A stretch of 64,000 nt of DNA from Metallyticus violacea. Taxonomy: Eukaryota; Arthropoda; Insecta; Mantodea; Metallyticidae. Under the pieces are notes generated by a model. That model was given only the letters and a program-made list of their open reading frames with translations, was not told where the DNA came from and made no database searches. This document shows, one piece after another, positions 13,204 to 24,452 of this stretch (position 1 is the first letter of the stretch; the number at the start of each line of letters is the position of its first letter). The position numbers and the translations under genes were made by a program. The stretch lies in the NCBI GenBank assembly GCA_030762175.1, contig CM060834.1, forward strand, positions 32,603,501 to 32,667,500, in the 5' to 3' direction.

Positions 13204-13345
13204 TCATCTCAGCATTCGCCTAAGTGGCCAGGGAAAACCACGAAAAAAAAAAAAAAAAAAAAAAAACAGGCAAGATGATGGATTTGAACCAGGGAAATAT
13301 GCATCTATGCACCCATTCCTGCAATGCACGCATTAACATATCAGT
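13204..13345 (-). mobile_element. tRNA-derived SINE (family D), minus strand
   Basis: CCAGGGAAAACCACGAAAAA is the complement of TTTTTCGTGGTTTTCCCTGG, a block in the family D copy at 50130-50390. A degenerate B box follows (GGATTTGAACCAGGGA). An A run occupies about 13243-13266. Confidence 0.6.
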
Positions 13346-13421
13346 TCCCCAAAGAATATGAACCTCATTATTTGATCAAGTTTTCTAATCTCAATTATTA
13401 TAATAATATTTAGTACACTTA

Positions 13422-14867
13422 GGGCCGTTGTATAAAAATCGCTAACTGCGGTTTAGTTTTAATCGAGGATCAGAAATGAACCTAGTTTAATTCCCTGTTC
13501 ATGTTGTCTAATACTAATCGTAGGTCACGCGAATTTGGTTTAGTGTTAAACGCAGATCATCGAAATAAGTTTGACATTGCCAAGTTTGAAGGAAATGCGA
13601 GGGAAATCATACAATGTAAATTGTTTATGCTACTAGATTTTCTTTTATCTCGGTTACTGTTACGTACTATATAAACAAAATGGATGGTGAATAAACAAAG
13701 AGATCTCGAATAGCAAAATTTAAAAAAGACATCTTAATTGATCTTGTCGTCTTGTGGGCCCTTGTAGAAATTCTCCTGCTTCAAACTGGGCATGATTTAT
13801 AGAATTCACAAATATATTACAGTCAAGCGTCGATCGTGGCCATCTGACGATAATATTTTGAAAACGAATTTTTTAATTGCCGATAACTTCAACATTTAGA
13901 GAAAACCAACCATGGCGGTTTCTGTAAACTTCAGCATTATTGCCACAGGTGATATGATGGGGATGTGTGTACAATCTATTGTACCTAGAACTCCGGGAAA
14001 GTGCATATATCATAAAAGTCTCGCGTTACTCTATTTATGAAATCTATTTATGACCTCGATGAACTGGTGTCTTAAACTTGCAATTTCTCTTGTTACTTTG
14101 TATATGGTTCTACTTTCAGTTCCTTTATTCACGTTAAATATATCCCCAATTACCATTTGGAAACTACCAGCTGCAAAGAACTGTAGAGTGAGTAGAATTA
14201 AATACATTGGGTTCAACGCATGACTTCGTTTAGTTCGTGTTTTTAGCTCTGGGCGTAGTCTTTGTTCATTTCCTCGACTACATATTTAATAGTAATCTCA
14301 TTTTAAACTGATTTTCATCAAGCCCAATGTTGGGCACCGGTAGAAATTCAAACTCTTCGTTTTCGGATGAACCATTCAAAGTAATCTGAAATCTTAAAAC
14401 TACATAACCTCCAAACACACCCTTATGAGTAGCTTATTAAACTTACAGCAATGCATTCAGCGTACAGTTAAAGCACGAAGGTGAAATTATCTTGGATTAT
14501 CCTTTCTACAATCATAATTCTAAGTTCAGCTTGACTGAAGTTTAATTTTACGCTTAAACTCCCATTATATATTTATGCAACTGGCCCTTAAAGGCTAGAA
14601 GTGCCTTTTAAAAAACTGCATATATTTTTTTCTGGGTGTGGACAGTACATTGGTCAAAAGTGAGCAAAATGCATCATTATTTGTAATTTTGTAACTCCCC
14701 TAATCCAGGTACGTCCAGATTAACCTTAAAAATTTGCGGTTAAGTTTAATCTTAGATCAAGGTGATATCATCTTGGATTAACTTTTAAATAATCAAAATT
14801 CTAGGTTAGGCTTGACTGACGTTTAATTTTGCGCTTAAACTCCCATACATATTTATGCAATCGGCCC
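13422..14867 (-). mobile_element. PIF/Harbinger transposon remnant with TTA target duplication
   Basis: The left end GGGCCGTTGTATAAA and the right end (other strand) GGGCCGATTGCATAAA are inverted repeats. Each is flanked by TTA (13419-13421 and 14868-14870), the 3-base target duplication of PIF/Harbinger elements. A minus-strand ORF at 14031-14216 includes LQFFAAGSFQMVIGDIFNV, then REIASLRHQFI, the region of HARBI1-type transposases that normally reads YATGSFQ(R/M)VVGD. Transposase, ends and target site agree. The rest of the transposase is decayed. The 3' end is tandemly duplicated. Confidence 0.85.
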
Positions 14868-14945
14868 TTAAAGGTTTTAAAACACTGTAGGATATTTTTT
14901 TACCGAAATGGACAGTACATTAGTCAAAAGTGGGCAAAATTAAAA
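14390..14945 (+). repeat. 280-base tandem duplication across the Harbinger right end
   Basis: Blocks at 14481 (ATTATCTTGGATTA), 14578 (the GGCCCTTAAAGG end) and 14648 (GACAGTACATTGGTCAAAAG) recur 280 bases later. Both the element end and its flank are duplicated, so the duplication followed insertion. Copies are clearly diverged. Confidence 0.8.
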
Positions 14946-15082
14946 ACTCATTTCTCTGTTAGGTGACTGTAAGTACAGCGTACTCTTAGCTGCTGACTCG
15001 CTTATAGCATGTGAAAACTATAAGCACTAAACACAGTTCTTCAAGAAGCTGAGTGTTTCATATGCTTTTGTTGGATTTACAG

Positions 15083-15322
15083 GGGTCACCGTCGCACCCG
15101 ATGGGCTTTGCAGGGATGGCCAACTTTGTGTTGAATCGTGCGGCCATCGACGAGGAATTCGCAAAGATTCCGCAGGTATCTGCCAGCGTGGACGAGCTTC
15201 CAGAAGGTGCGGAGACTCGCAACCGTTACGCCAACGTGATTCCTCTCCCGGAAACACGAGTCACGCTCTCCCTCGTCAGTGGCGATCCTCTGAGTCACTA
15301 CATTAATGCCAACTTTGTCCGC
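15083..15322 (+). CDS. Receptor-type PTP, N-terminal part of phosphatase domain
   Basis: A 240-base exon (80 codons), acceptor TTACAG, donor GTAAGT, phase 0-0. It opens the PTP domain. The phosphotyrosine-recognition loop is present as RNRYANVIPLPETRV (NRY codons at 15221-15229), with the pocket tyrosine retained. The beta strand YINANFVR closes the exon. About 45 residues before NRY (NFVLNRAAIDEEFAKIP) look like the alpha-helical lead-in common to receptor PTP domains. The exon is markedly GC-rich against the AT-rich introns. Family membership is secure from the NRY and YINAN motifs together with the downstream exons. Confidence 0.93.
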
Positions 15323-16397
15323 GTAAGTATGATGACCTCAACTTCCTCCGACTGCAACGCTGTGAATTATAAATGTTTTGTCCCCAAATCCTAGGCCCTC
15401 TTTGATGTCTTTCAAAGTCTGGAAGGATGAGGAATGAAATAGTAAAAGTGGGTGTAGTTTATTTATTGTTATAACATTCTATATATACATTACAAATATA
15501 TTTTATGCATGGATCGTTGGCCATACATGCTTAAGTATGATATATAATTAGAAAGAGGAACAAATAATAATAACAAAACAAAACAATATTAATAATAATT
15601 TTTTTTAAATAGAAAGAATGATATTTTCAGATATGTAAATTGAAACAGATTACTTATTATTATAATTACACTAATTATGTTCTGACCAAAAAATAAATTG
15701 CTTCTAGCTTCGCGCACTTTAGCTAGGAAAATGTTCTTAATCAACCAGTTAGCGATTAAACAGGTCCCAGAATACCAATTGTCCTCTAATTACCTGAAAA
15801 CAAGTTTTCTTGGTAAAACGTTTTTCGTCATCCCTTCCACAAATGGGCGAATTCTCCTGCAAGAATTATCCGTTATTTTTTGAGCCTTCGAACTGCTCAG
15901 TCTAAACCAGGCTATTCCTGATCTTGCCTCTCTCCGTAGAACCAACATTACCTCTTTACCCCAGGTTAGTTTAATTTCATTCGATAGGCTCAAAGGGACT
16001 TTCGTGTTAAATTCTGCCTCGATTTCCTACCTGCTGATAACCTCTAGCTTTGTTCTAACATTCTACTATATGTATTTATTATTCGCATCGCTCGTTGCCA
16101 TATTGCCCAGGCCAATTCCTCTGAGACCCCTTTCCACCTCTGCAGCCCAAAAATTTGGTGTTATGTTTTGCATATGTTGTCTATAGCATTTAGCGCGAAG
16201 TGTAAACAGGTCTCCCTGCATTAGTCTAAGCAGTATTTCACTGTCCTTGTTTTAGTATTAACCGCATCTTCATAAATATATTACACATATAGACTGTGAA
16301 CATTTCAGCTTTCTAGGTTGTATAATTAAAGCGAAAATATTCCTTACATATTACACGTTTTATCATCGTCAAGATAGGGCATTTCGCACCCCCTTAT

Positions 16398-16695
16398 TTT
16401 TTTTTTTTTTTTTGAGTAGTGTTTAACGCCCGTTTTTACTACTGAGGCACCACAGGCGGTGGACACTGATGATACATGAGATGAAATGATAAATTGGGAA
16501 AGGATATATTTTTTTTTTTAAGGAAGGAAGCGTTCCAGGCCTAAGTTTAGGTACCTCCCCGGCATTTGCCACTTATGAAGACTGAGGAAAACCTGGAAAA
16601 AACCCCAGTCAGGGAGGACGGTCCTGGCGGGATTCGAACCGCAGACCTCCCGCTCACGAGTCCGTGCCTTAACGACCTCGGCCACCCGTGGCGGT
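16398..16695 (-). mobile_element. SINE family B, full length, perfect 11-base target duplication
   Basis: Flanked by CACCCCCTTAT at 16387-16397 and 16696-16706. The complement starts with a tRNA-like head (GTGGCCGAGGTCGTTAAGGC, B box GGTTCGAATCC). It continues with the family body and ends in the T-rich (A-rich on its own strand) tail. The head resembles class II tRNAs (Leu or Ser type). Confidence 0.93.
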
Positions 16696-16912
16696 CACCC
16701 CCTTATGATGAAGATAAAACAAAAGCAGTAGGTATCCGATGTCAAAAGAGACGTCGCCTACTTCATTCGTCTATATTTTCAGGATTAAATTCGCTATGTA
16801 ATAATTTAATAATGGAATTCCCATTTACAATTGAACACAATGTAGAATCTTTCTTAATCATATAATGGATAATATCTATTAATATTCCAAATGACTCAGG
16901 TTAGATATTACT

Positions 16913-17172
16913 AACGCGGGTGGACAACTCCATCTCATGAATGGGAAATTTGCTGTTCAGTCCCTTCCAAGATCTTCTCCCTGTTGTTTTCTCCAGGAAT
17001 TTCTCAATCCTTTTATTGGCAAATGTCAGGAAGTAAGTTAAACTTATGCCTGGAAAACTTTCTTATTGTCCCAAAAATTCCTTTCCCAGTTTATCCTTTC
17101 ATCTCACGTAATATCTGAGTCCTCCGCATGTGCAAGCTCAGTAGAAATAACGGGCGTTTAACACTATTTTAA
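16913..17172 (+). mobile_element. SINE family B, diverged copy in opposite orientation
   Basis: CGCGGGTGGACAACTCCA at the head, GGCAAATGTCAGGAAGTAAG mid-body and AACGGGCGTTTAACACTA at the end align with family B, but with many changes. An old insertion 217 bases from the opposed copy. Confidence 0.7.
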
Positions 17173-17544
17173 CAAAAAGGTGGATATTAAGAATAACTAG
17201 AGTATACAAATAAACTAAAGAACAATAGTTTAATATTATTATAGTGGATAATGCAATGTTATAGTAGCTATCAAGAAGAAACTAAATCAAGCCTATTGGT
17301 AGGTCTAAAATTTAAACCTAGGAATGGGGTAAAATATAACTCATGGCTTGTTTATATTAAGATAACGTTATTCTTTTTCTTGTTCTGTTTGGTTATCATT
17401 TAAACGTTCTATTATATACCCTAACCTAAGTTAACCTACATAATATAGTCTGACATTGACCCTAAACTACCAGAGCTATTCAATAAAGAATGAAATTCTT
17501 ACATATATAAATTCTCGCATTAAAATCTAACTGTACAACGTTTT

Positions 17545-18158
17545 GTTAGCTTAATGCGTGATGTACATATGGTAATCATTGTAAGAGAGGATATTCGAAT
17601 AACATTAAGAACACTTTCAGAAATTCTGACAATTTCACTAGGTGATACCTACACGCTGGTAACTGAAATTTTGCACATGAGACGTGTTTGTGCCCGGTGG
17701 GTTCCAAGACTGCTTCTAAAGGAACATACAGAGTTTCTTTCAAACGTAACCACTGCTGGTTATAATTGGGTACCACTACAGGGATATTCTGAAAATTCTG
17801 CAAGGCTATATCTTGCCAAAGGTCACATTTCCATGAAACAAGTTGGATGCTGCACTATGATAAAGCACGGCCGCACATTGAAAATGTTCCTGAATATCTC
17901 ACAAAGCTCAATGTGAAGTGTGTTCCTCACCCTCTCTATAGGCCAGATTTATCCCCGTGTGACTTTTTCATTTTCCACAAATTGAAGAAACGCCTTCTTA
18001 GGGGGCATTTTTCATCACCGGAAGGCTGCGGAGATGATTCTGAAGGACATGTCAAAAATGGTATCCGGCATGTATTTAAAGACTGGAAGAAAGGCTGTGA
18101 CAGGTGTATAGCATGGGACTATTTTCAGAAAGATCATGAAAATTGTGAGAATGAGTAA
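17545..18158 (+). pseudogene. mariner transposase pseudogene, internally deleted
   Basis: The N-terminal part (17554-17720) reads as the helix-turn-helix region with LSEILTISLGDTYTLVTE, then HMRRVCARWVPRLL, a mariner hallmark. After a frame change at about 17840 come HYDKARPHI (HDNARPH block), YRPDLSPCDFFIF (YSPDLAPxDYxLF block) and a C-terminal DWKKGCDRCI, stop at 18156-18158. The first catalytic Asp block is missing. Inactive. Confidence 0.85.
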
Positions 18159-18631
18159 AGGTATGTTGTGCAATAAAATTATGATCATTCATTATTGAAT
18201 TGCCCTTGTGGAAGGAAATGTTTATTGTGTGCTCCTTATGATCATCTGTTCCTTTTTTTAAATTATTATTTTTTCAAAATTTACTTCATTCAAAACTACA
18301 AACATTATATATTGTTGCTCCTATACAACTAGCAACACACATATTACCATATGTTGATAAACAAAAATAAAAGTAAGCGAAATTCAGAAAAATGAAGACT
18401 TTTTAATCATTTTTCAAATATGAAATGTAGATTGTATATTTAAAAGCTATATTTATACATACAATTTCAAAATTACTATTTTATGACTTTCTTTCGTGCA
18501 GAAATAAAATGACTGACCTTAGGTTAATTTACTAGAAACATATGAATATAAAACAAGGCCTTCCACGACGTTTCTGGAAGGATGAGATATTTATCTGTTT
18601 ACTCTCTATACACCAGATTTATTTGTCTTAG

Positions 18632-18769
18632 GGCCCGAAGGAAGAAAGGAAGTTTTATATAGCGTGCCAGGCGCCTTTGCCAACAACCGTAACGGATTTC
18701 TGGCGTATGATATGGGAACAGCAGAGCAGAGCTATCTTGATGCTGAGTGATCTCGTGGAAAATGGAGTG
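18632..18769 (+). CDS. Receptor-type PTP, core exon with YIACQAP and DFWRM motifs
   Basis: A 138-base exon (46 codons), acceptor CTTAG, donor GTAAGT, phase 0-0. It carries [11 protein letters not shown], where active PTPs usually read YIATQGPLP, then [12 protein letters not shown] (the family DFWRM(V/I)WE motif) and [12 protein letters not shown], matching the family pattern VMLTxLVExG. The Thr-to-Cys and Gly-to-Ala changes in the YIATQGP segment are conservative in size but unusual for an active D1 domain. They agree with the altered WPD loop three exons later. No frame disruption is seen. Confidence 0.93.
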
Positions 18770-20051
18770 GTAAGTTTCTGGTTTGATAGAAATGCTTCTG
18801 ATAGACGCAGTTTATTATCACGTCTAGAATATTGTAGTACAAAGACTGAATTGTTAACAATAAGTCTGAATGTTGATTAAAACTTAAAGTCTTTATGAAA
18901 GTTCAATAACATATATTTCCAAATAAAATTACATATCACTTAGTACAAATTAAGCTAATTCTCATTTTAAAAGTGGAATGACTTCCGGATACCTTTTGGC
19001 ATTAGGAAATTTAGAGGAAGATTTTTTTTTAAAATAAAATTGAAACATTGGCACCCAAACCTACAGGGCAGAATATTTTTATTCTATCTCTTTCCTTACA
19101 AAATAAATTTATCACTGAATATACGTACAGCATGATTGTGAAAAATAGCGAGCAGAAATAGATCTTGCAATGAGGAACGTTTTTTGTTAATCAACCTGTG
19201 TTCTCTAACGCGTCGTTTAGGAGGCATACATCATCGAAGGAAACACCGATACATTTAACAATTATGTCATTATGTTATCCATTTATTCTGCATGTACCCT
19301 TGGAACAGATTGCAAAAGGTGCTGCACCTGATTACATTCATCGTCGTAGTAGTGCCTGTTGGACTTTGACAAACATTTCACAGTGTTGCATTTGATTAAA
19401 GTCGGATGACCGTTTCCCCTAGCCTCCGTAATATAGACGTTCAATCTCAATGGATGCTTGTATTCAACTGCGTACGCACCGATACACGGAGAGGATTCGC
19501 AGGGAAGTAATCAATATGGCTGTTGAGAAAATTCACCTTAACACTCATTCTACACTGTACATTTCTAAAAAGTAACATTTCCTCCATAGTTTCTGTATAG
19601 TTCTCAGTAACAAATTGCTTCATCAGGCCTAACTTAACATGGAGTGATTGAAGAATGACATTAAAACGAGAAAACCATGGTTCATACCCCACAATTTTTT
19701 CCTCTAGGAATAAATTGCTCACAATTTTTTCTAGTCCAACGCTCTGATTTAGCCCTACTGTTTCATTTACAAAGTAAAAATATTTATTTTATATATCTGC
19801 TAAACGAACAAATAATAAACAATCTATGTACACTAGTGTTATCTATCCAAAGCTATATAGTTTACTGCTATACTTAGCAGCTTGCTGAAACTTTCAATAT
19901 GATCTATGTATATTTGTTTTGTTCACCTAAAATAAAACAACATCTTACAAAAAAGATAACCTTTGCACAATTAGTTACAAAAATTTCAATATTTATTTTC
20001 AATTTTTGATCACATGTACTGCAGTAATAAATTGTTTCTTGTTGTATTCAG
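18770..20051 (+). other. PTP intron 4 (1.3 kb)
   Basis: Bounded by GTAAGT and TTCAG. Holds a minus-strand transposon-type coding scrap (19480-19722). Otherwise AT-rich. Confidence 0.6.
19450..19722 (-). pseudogene. Repeat-associated coding fragment with HVKLGLMKQFV motif
   Basis: The minus-strand frame includes ILQSLHVKLGLMKQFVTEN. I recognise the pattern LPPLHIKLGLMKxFVK from repetitive uncharacterised arthropod proteins, from memory only. Flanking residues do not form a domain I can name. Confidence 0.45.
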
Positions 20052-20180
20052 GAAAAATGTGCAGACTATCTACCACCCTCGGAGGTTTTGGATTGCCATC
20101 GACTCTTTGGTGATTTCCAGGTCACTCTGAAGAAACGAGAAGTCAAGGAGAAGTACATCATTTCAACGCTGCAGCTAAAG
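20052..20180 (+). CDS. Receptor-type PTP, central beta-sheet exon
   Basis: A 129-base exon (43 codons), acceptor TATTCAG, donor GTAAAT, phase 0-0. The start, EKCADYLPP, corresponds to the conserved segment that normally reads KCxxYWP, so the family Trp is a Leu here. It continues with FGDFQVTLKKREVKEKYIISTLQLK, the usual central strands (VxLxxxxxxxxYxxRxLxLK pattern). It links in frame to NLETNSWREV in the next exon, the usual surface turn before the WPD loop. Confidence 0.9.
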
Positions 20181-20639
20181 GTAAATACATATATGATAAA
20201 CGCGGAGACTAACGTCAATGTTTGCATTTTGATCTTCATTTGCACAGGTTTATGATTTAAAGAGTAAACTGCCTATTTTTCAGAAATCAAAATTTATATA
20301 TACTGAGTGTCCTTGGATATTTTTTATCTCAATTAATGTTAGAAGCATAATTTTTAAAATTTAGTCACTTTAGTAAACAGAATTTTTCCTTTTTTTCTGT
20401 CCTATAGCATGTTCCTTTGCAGAAATGAATAAATTTGTTATTAACATAGTCAAAACATTAAACATATATGATTAAACACTTTAACACTTAAACGCAGTTT
20501 TATCATAATTTGCATTTACGCTGCTGTTAACTCTATTGGCTGAATAGCGTTTTTACAAAAGTTTCTCTCTCTGGCTATCCAGTTTTATATTTGTAATCTT
20601 GAAGAATGGTATACTTTAGCAAAACTTTAGATACGCCTT

Positions 20640-21500
20640 GGTTTTACCATGTCCTGTTAATAGGTGATAAATCTGCAACCATCGTAAAATTTTTTTTTCC
20701 TCCTCTGTCGAACGGACGGAAGAATTTCTTGCATAAGGCATGTCATCTTTGATAGCGCATTTTTAAGTACAGTTGTTACGTCACTGGGCTTGAATGTTAT
20801 ATGTTTCGCAATATCTTTCTTTAATTCGGGTGACACACGGGTCTTGTTTAGTTCCACCTATACAAATATACGAAAGATACGATGCATTAATTCTTGAAAG
20901 CAATACCATCTCTTTGTGGTAATCCTTAGTTGACTTAGATCGAAAATAAATCGAGTGTTTGGAATAAACCCTTCAAAAGACCCGACATGAACTATGATGA
21001 ATCTCTGGCCTTTGCCTAGGGGTACAACCATTTCACCATCGGGTGTATTACAGAACCATATTTTTCCTGTAGTACGGTTCACCCAAGCTTCATGGATGTT
21101 AGGTTTTCACATTATAGTATTTCGTCCTACACTGTTTTTAGCATATCAGATTTTAATATTTGTCGCATTACCCATATGCTGCCTTCAACTACCTTAGTCT
21201 CTCAGAAAACTGTGTGTATATCAACATAACTGGGAACAAAACTTGGTTTATATAACTGTTCTCTTGATGGCAGAAGTGACAAATGAGTCTGTTTATCTAC
21301 TTTGGTGTACTGTTGGGTTTGAGTTATTATTCTGGTCCCTGAAACGTCTGCATTAACCTTCTCATTAACATTCTATAAACATTTGCACGAAATACTCCAG
21401 TTGCGGCAGCTTTCATCCAACAACGTGTTTTACAAATATTGTAGGCTGTCCATTTTTAAGTCTTTCAAATTCATCTTTAAAGAATCTGTGAACATTGATC
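20640..21500 (-). pseudogene. DDE (IS630/Tc1 superfamily) transposase fragment
   Basis: The minus-strand frames include PLGKGQRFIIVHVGSFEGFI and a C-terminal block with KHITFKPSDVTTVLKNAL. The G-KG-R-I-xHxGSxxGF pattern is typical of a DDE endonuclease family widespread in arthropod genomes, usually preceded by a DETWV block; here NRTTGK follows where that block should be. Frames are interrupted between 20857 and 20858 and upstream of 21082. Confidence 0.65.
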
Positions 21501-22060
21501 ACATTACTCTATGACTGTGATGATTTCTCCCTCTTTCCAACACCGGCTTGATCAACTGTTAATACGAGAATTAATATTATCCAATACAGAATAAAGTTAA
21601 ATATTTCTGAGCTCAGAATATAGATTGTAGTAGGTGTTAACAGCGTGTCTACAAATAACGAAAGTAAAGGAAACGTAACAAATGTTCACTTTTGATATTC
21701 AAATTAACACACTGATTAATGCTCTCCAATTACACTACTATGTGATTACCGTTGTGATAACAAAATAACACGAACAAAAACACAAACAATATACAAACTT
21801 AACACACAAGCAAAATACAATAACGCTAAATCCGAGCAGAGAGTGCACAGCAAACTAAGTGATAGAGTGGCCGACGCTGACAACCTCAAGGGTTAGACTG
21901 ACTTGAGTGGGACCGTTCACTCTGTCCTGCCTGTTGTTATATTGACGGTGACCGACACCCTGGACCTGTTGCCTGGAGCATGTAGTATTCTCAAGTTATT
22001 CTTCGCACTGTAGAGTCATTTTCGGCAAAAGCATATCAGAAAACAGTATGTGACCTTTTG

Positions 22061-22311
22061 TTTTGATTGATTTATTTATGGACGCTCTTTAACATCTCAG
22101 GTCATCCGCGTCCCATTCAATTCAGGGTGTGAAACGGCCGACTAATTTTGCTCAGAGGGCTCTCTTTCAGGCTTGAGGTTCTTTTTCGTGCCTTAAATGT
22201 ACGACACGGGACCCACGGCTTTACTTCCCTTCCGAAGGAAGCCACACTTAGGATTTTTACGCCCCGAAAAAATCCATCGGTCCTGGCCGGGTTCGAACCC
22301 GCGATCTTGGG
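22061..22311 (-). mobile_element. SINE family A, 5'-truncated, perfect 12-base target duplication
   Basis: Flanked by TGTGACCTTTTG at 22049-22060 and 22312-22323. The complement includes a B box (GGGTTCGAACCC) and the whole family body ending in GTTAAAGAGCGTCCATAAAT. Truncation of the tRNA head with an intact target duplication is the normal outcome of incomplete reverse transcription. Confidence 0.95.
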
Positions 22312-22379
22312 TGTGACCTTTTGTGAGCTTGGCATTTATAAAAATGACAATGTCTCATTACTGAGCAGTAACATAGTGC

Positions 22380-23036
22380 TGAGAGTACAAGTTACTTGCT
22401 CACTCCATACCGTGAGGTTCAGAGGGGGATTAAAACCGAAGCGCCTTCTTCAGCGTTGGCCATACCAGAATTCTTTTCGCAGATGAAATGATTTTCACAA
22501 TAGAAGTATTCTTCAACCACCAAAATGTCAGCGTTTATGCCTCAAGCTGAAAGGAAGCTCGTTACAAAGCACCAAGTGTCCTCAGGGTTCATCATCCTGT
22601 TTCCAGCGCCTTATGTATGATTAGTCTTACGAGGTACCACTATCAGTGAAAACCTCTACCAAAGTGTACAAGACACCATGTTGAAGCCGATTGTGGAGAA
22701 CTGAGCCTCACCTTGTTCAATAATGACACTGAAAAAGCTTGCACCAGCCCACAAGGCAAAGAGCACCCATGAGTGACTTCGAGCAAATGTACAGAACTTA
22801 TTTTCACCAGTTGATTGTCTTATAACAATCCAAAGTTAAACCCGTTGGTTCTAAATTATGGGTAACACTTGAAGAACTAGCCTGCAAGAGGAGATATCAC
22901 AATGCTGCAAGTTTACAGCATTTCCTGGTGAAGGTAGTGGCAAAGTTCCCATTGGAGAATGTGCGTTATGTAATTGATGAGTGGCCACAGATTACTAAGG
23001 ACTATAGAAGGCAAGGTGACAATTTTGAAAAGTGAC
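22380..23036 (+). pseudogene. Tc1/mariner-superfamily transposase remnant
   Basis: Scattered frames read, in the expected order, RILFADEMIFTIEVFFNHQN (DE-FT(V/I)E catalytic block), a degraded central region with NNDTEK, and the C-terminus VAKFPLENVRYVIDEWPQ ending at a stop at 23034-23036. Frameshifts and stops interrupt it. It lies directly next to the family A SINE insertion. Confidence 0.75.
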
Positions 23037-23954
23037 TGGTGTCTTGTATGCAAAATACATGAAAGTTGTAGAAAGTATAAAAAATATGATAAAAACTCTT
23101 TGTGTATTTCATATAAACTTTGTAACAATATTTATAGTAGGACCTGGTGCTTTACTCACTGAATTGACACTAAAATCAGCAATTCAGAATAACTAACAGC
23201 TAAAAAAGTTACATTCAATAAATAGAAAAGGGAATGAACATGCATTAACTTCAAGAGATGAGGATTTTTACAATATGGAAGCTTAGTTGAGAAAACGAGA
23301 GGAAAACTCGTTAAATTAAACTCCTGCAAATTATCCGAGTCACTTTAAGCATTACATTACATAGTTCACCAAAGAGTTTAAACACCAGACTGAGATAACT
23401 GTTAAGTATACCCCAGCTGACCTTGTTGAGCAGCGAAGATGTAGCACAAACCCGTTCCTATTAGAAGTCTTACTTAAACTCATTTTCTGAAAGCGTTCCT
23501 CACGCTTTTCTTAAATAAAGTGGGGAGAATCCTCACATCCAATCATGCTAAAGCAAACGACTGTTCCCTTCTAGAAGATTCCATGCTACATTGTTAAGCG
23601 CCGCTTCCAAGTAAGGGACAATCCCCGCCCCAATAACATTATAGCAACAAACACATTACAACAATTTAAACAATGCTTATTACATATTAAATTAAAGGGA
23701 AAATCTTAAAAGTGTCTAATTTTGTCCACCCCTAAAACCTCTGCAAGACGTGAAAAATACGGTATGTGTACCAGGAAAGTTCATGAGGCGACTTTGGGAC
23801 ACTGTGAATACGCACAAACACACTATATTCACACTTATTATCGCATTTCCATATGTATATTCTGGCGTGTTGTAACGGTACGGAAGAATGCAAAAGAGAT
23901 AGATATACTGACTCCATTTGTTAACGGGGGGAGAGGTCAATAGCAGTGCTGGAC

Positions 23955-24290
23955 TTTGCTGGCAGATAGGAAGGAGGAGAAGAGAGTAGGTACATTTTTA
24001 AACAAAGCGAGACAACTGAGATCGGAAGAGGCAGACAACCAGGAAGGGAGGTGTAGGAACATGAGTAACAATATCTTTGGAATTAATTGCACACATATGT
24101 GATAGTATTGGAGTTATTTGCTTCTGCACGGTTTTCTTTTCTTTTATGTATTTTAAAACTGTTAAATATTGGTTTTTGCAATTAAATATATTTTATAGTG
24201 TATTGGGAAAGTACAAATGGTTCCAGGACCCGTGCAATATGGATGAGTTAGATTTGTAACAAATATATTTTGTAAATAAATACACATATT
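23955..24290 (+). repeat. Dispersed repeat, LINE-type 3' end, copy 1
   Basis: Starts at GGCAGATAGGAAGGAGGAG and ends at AACAAATATATTTTGTAAAT. The same blocks in the same order (ATAGGAAGGAGGAG, GAAGAGGCAGACAA, TGTATTGGGAAA, then GGACCCGTGC-A-AT-GATGAG) occur at 50698-51015. There the sequence runs into a CTA microsatellite. Confidence 0.8.
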
Positions 24291-24452
24291 CATATTTTTT
24301 CAATGAATTACTAATTTGTAAACCTCCTTGGTTTTCAGTTTCATACGTATTAGTCCATATGAGCGGAGATGTTTGGTTTATGATTTTTCAGATGTCATTA
24401 ATCTCATGCAAATGATAAAACTCTTTGTAAACTCAAGAATTATTTTGTACAG

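Larger units (their letters stand above)
11883..15082 (+). other. PTP intron 2 (3.2 kb)
   Basis: Holds a small hairpin and tandem repeat (12199-12252), a minus-strand SINE (13204-13345) and a Harbinger element (13422-14867) with its duplicated end. No additional exon seen. Confidence 0.65.
15323..18631 (+). other. PTP intron 3 (3.3 kb)
   Basis: Bounded by GTAAGT and CTTAG. Holds two opposed family B SINEs (16398-16695 minus, 16913-17172 plus) and a decayed mariner (17545-18158). No exon seen. Confidence 0.65.
20181..24452 (+). other. PTP intron 5 (4.3 kb)
   Basis: Holds a minus-strand DDE transposase fragment (20640-21500), a recent SINE (22061-22311), a Tc1-like transposase remnant (22330-23036) and a LINE-type 3' repeat (23955-24290). 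No exon seen. Confidence 0.65.

Noticed and set aside
15027..15298. Two minus-strand ORFs of 70-76 codons
   Set aside because: Shadows of the PTP exon at 15083-15322, whose splice sites and motifs fix the coding strand.
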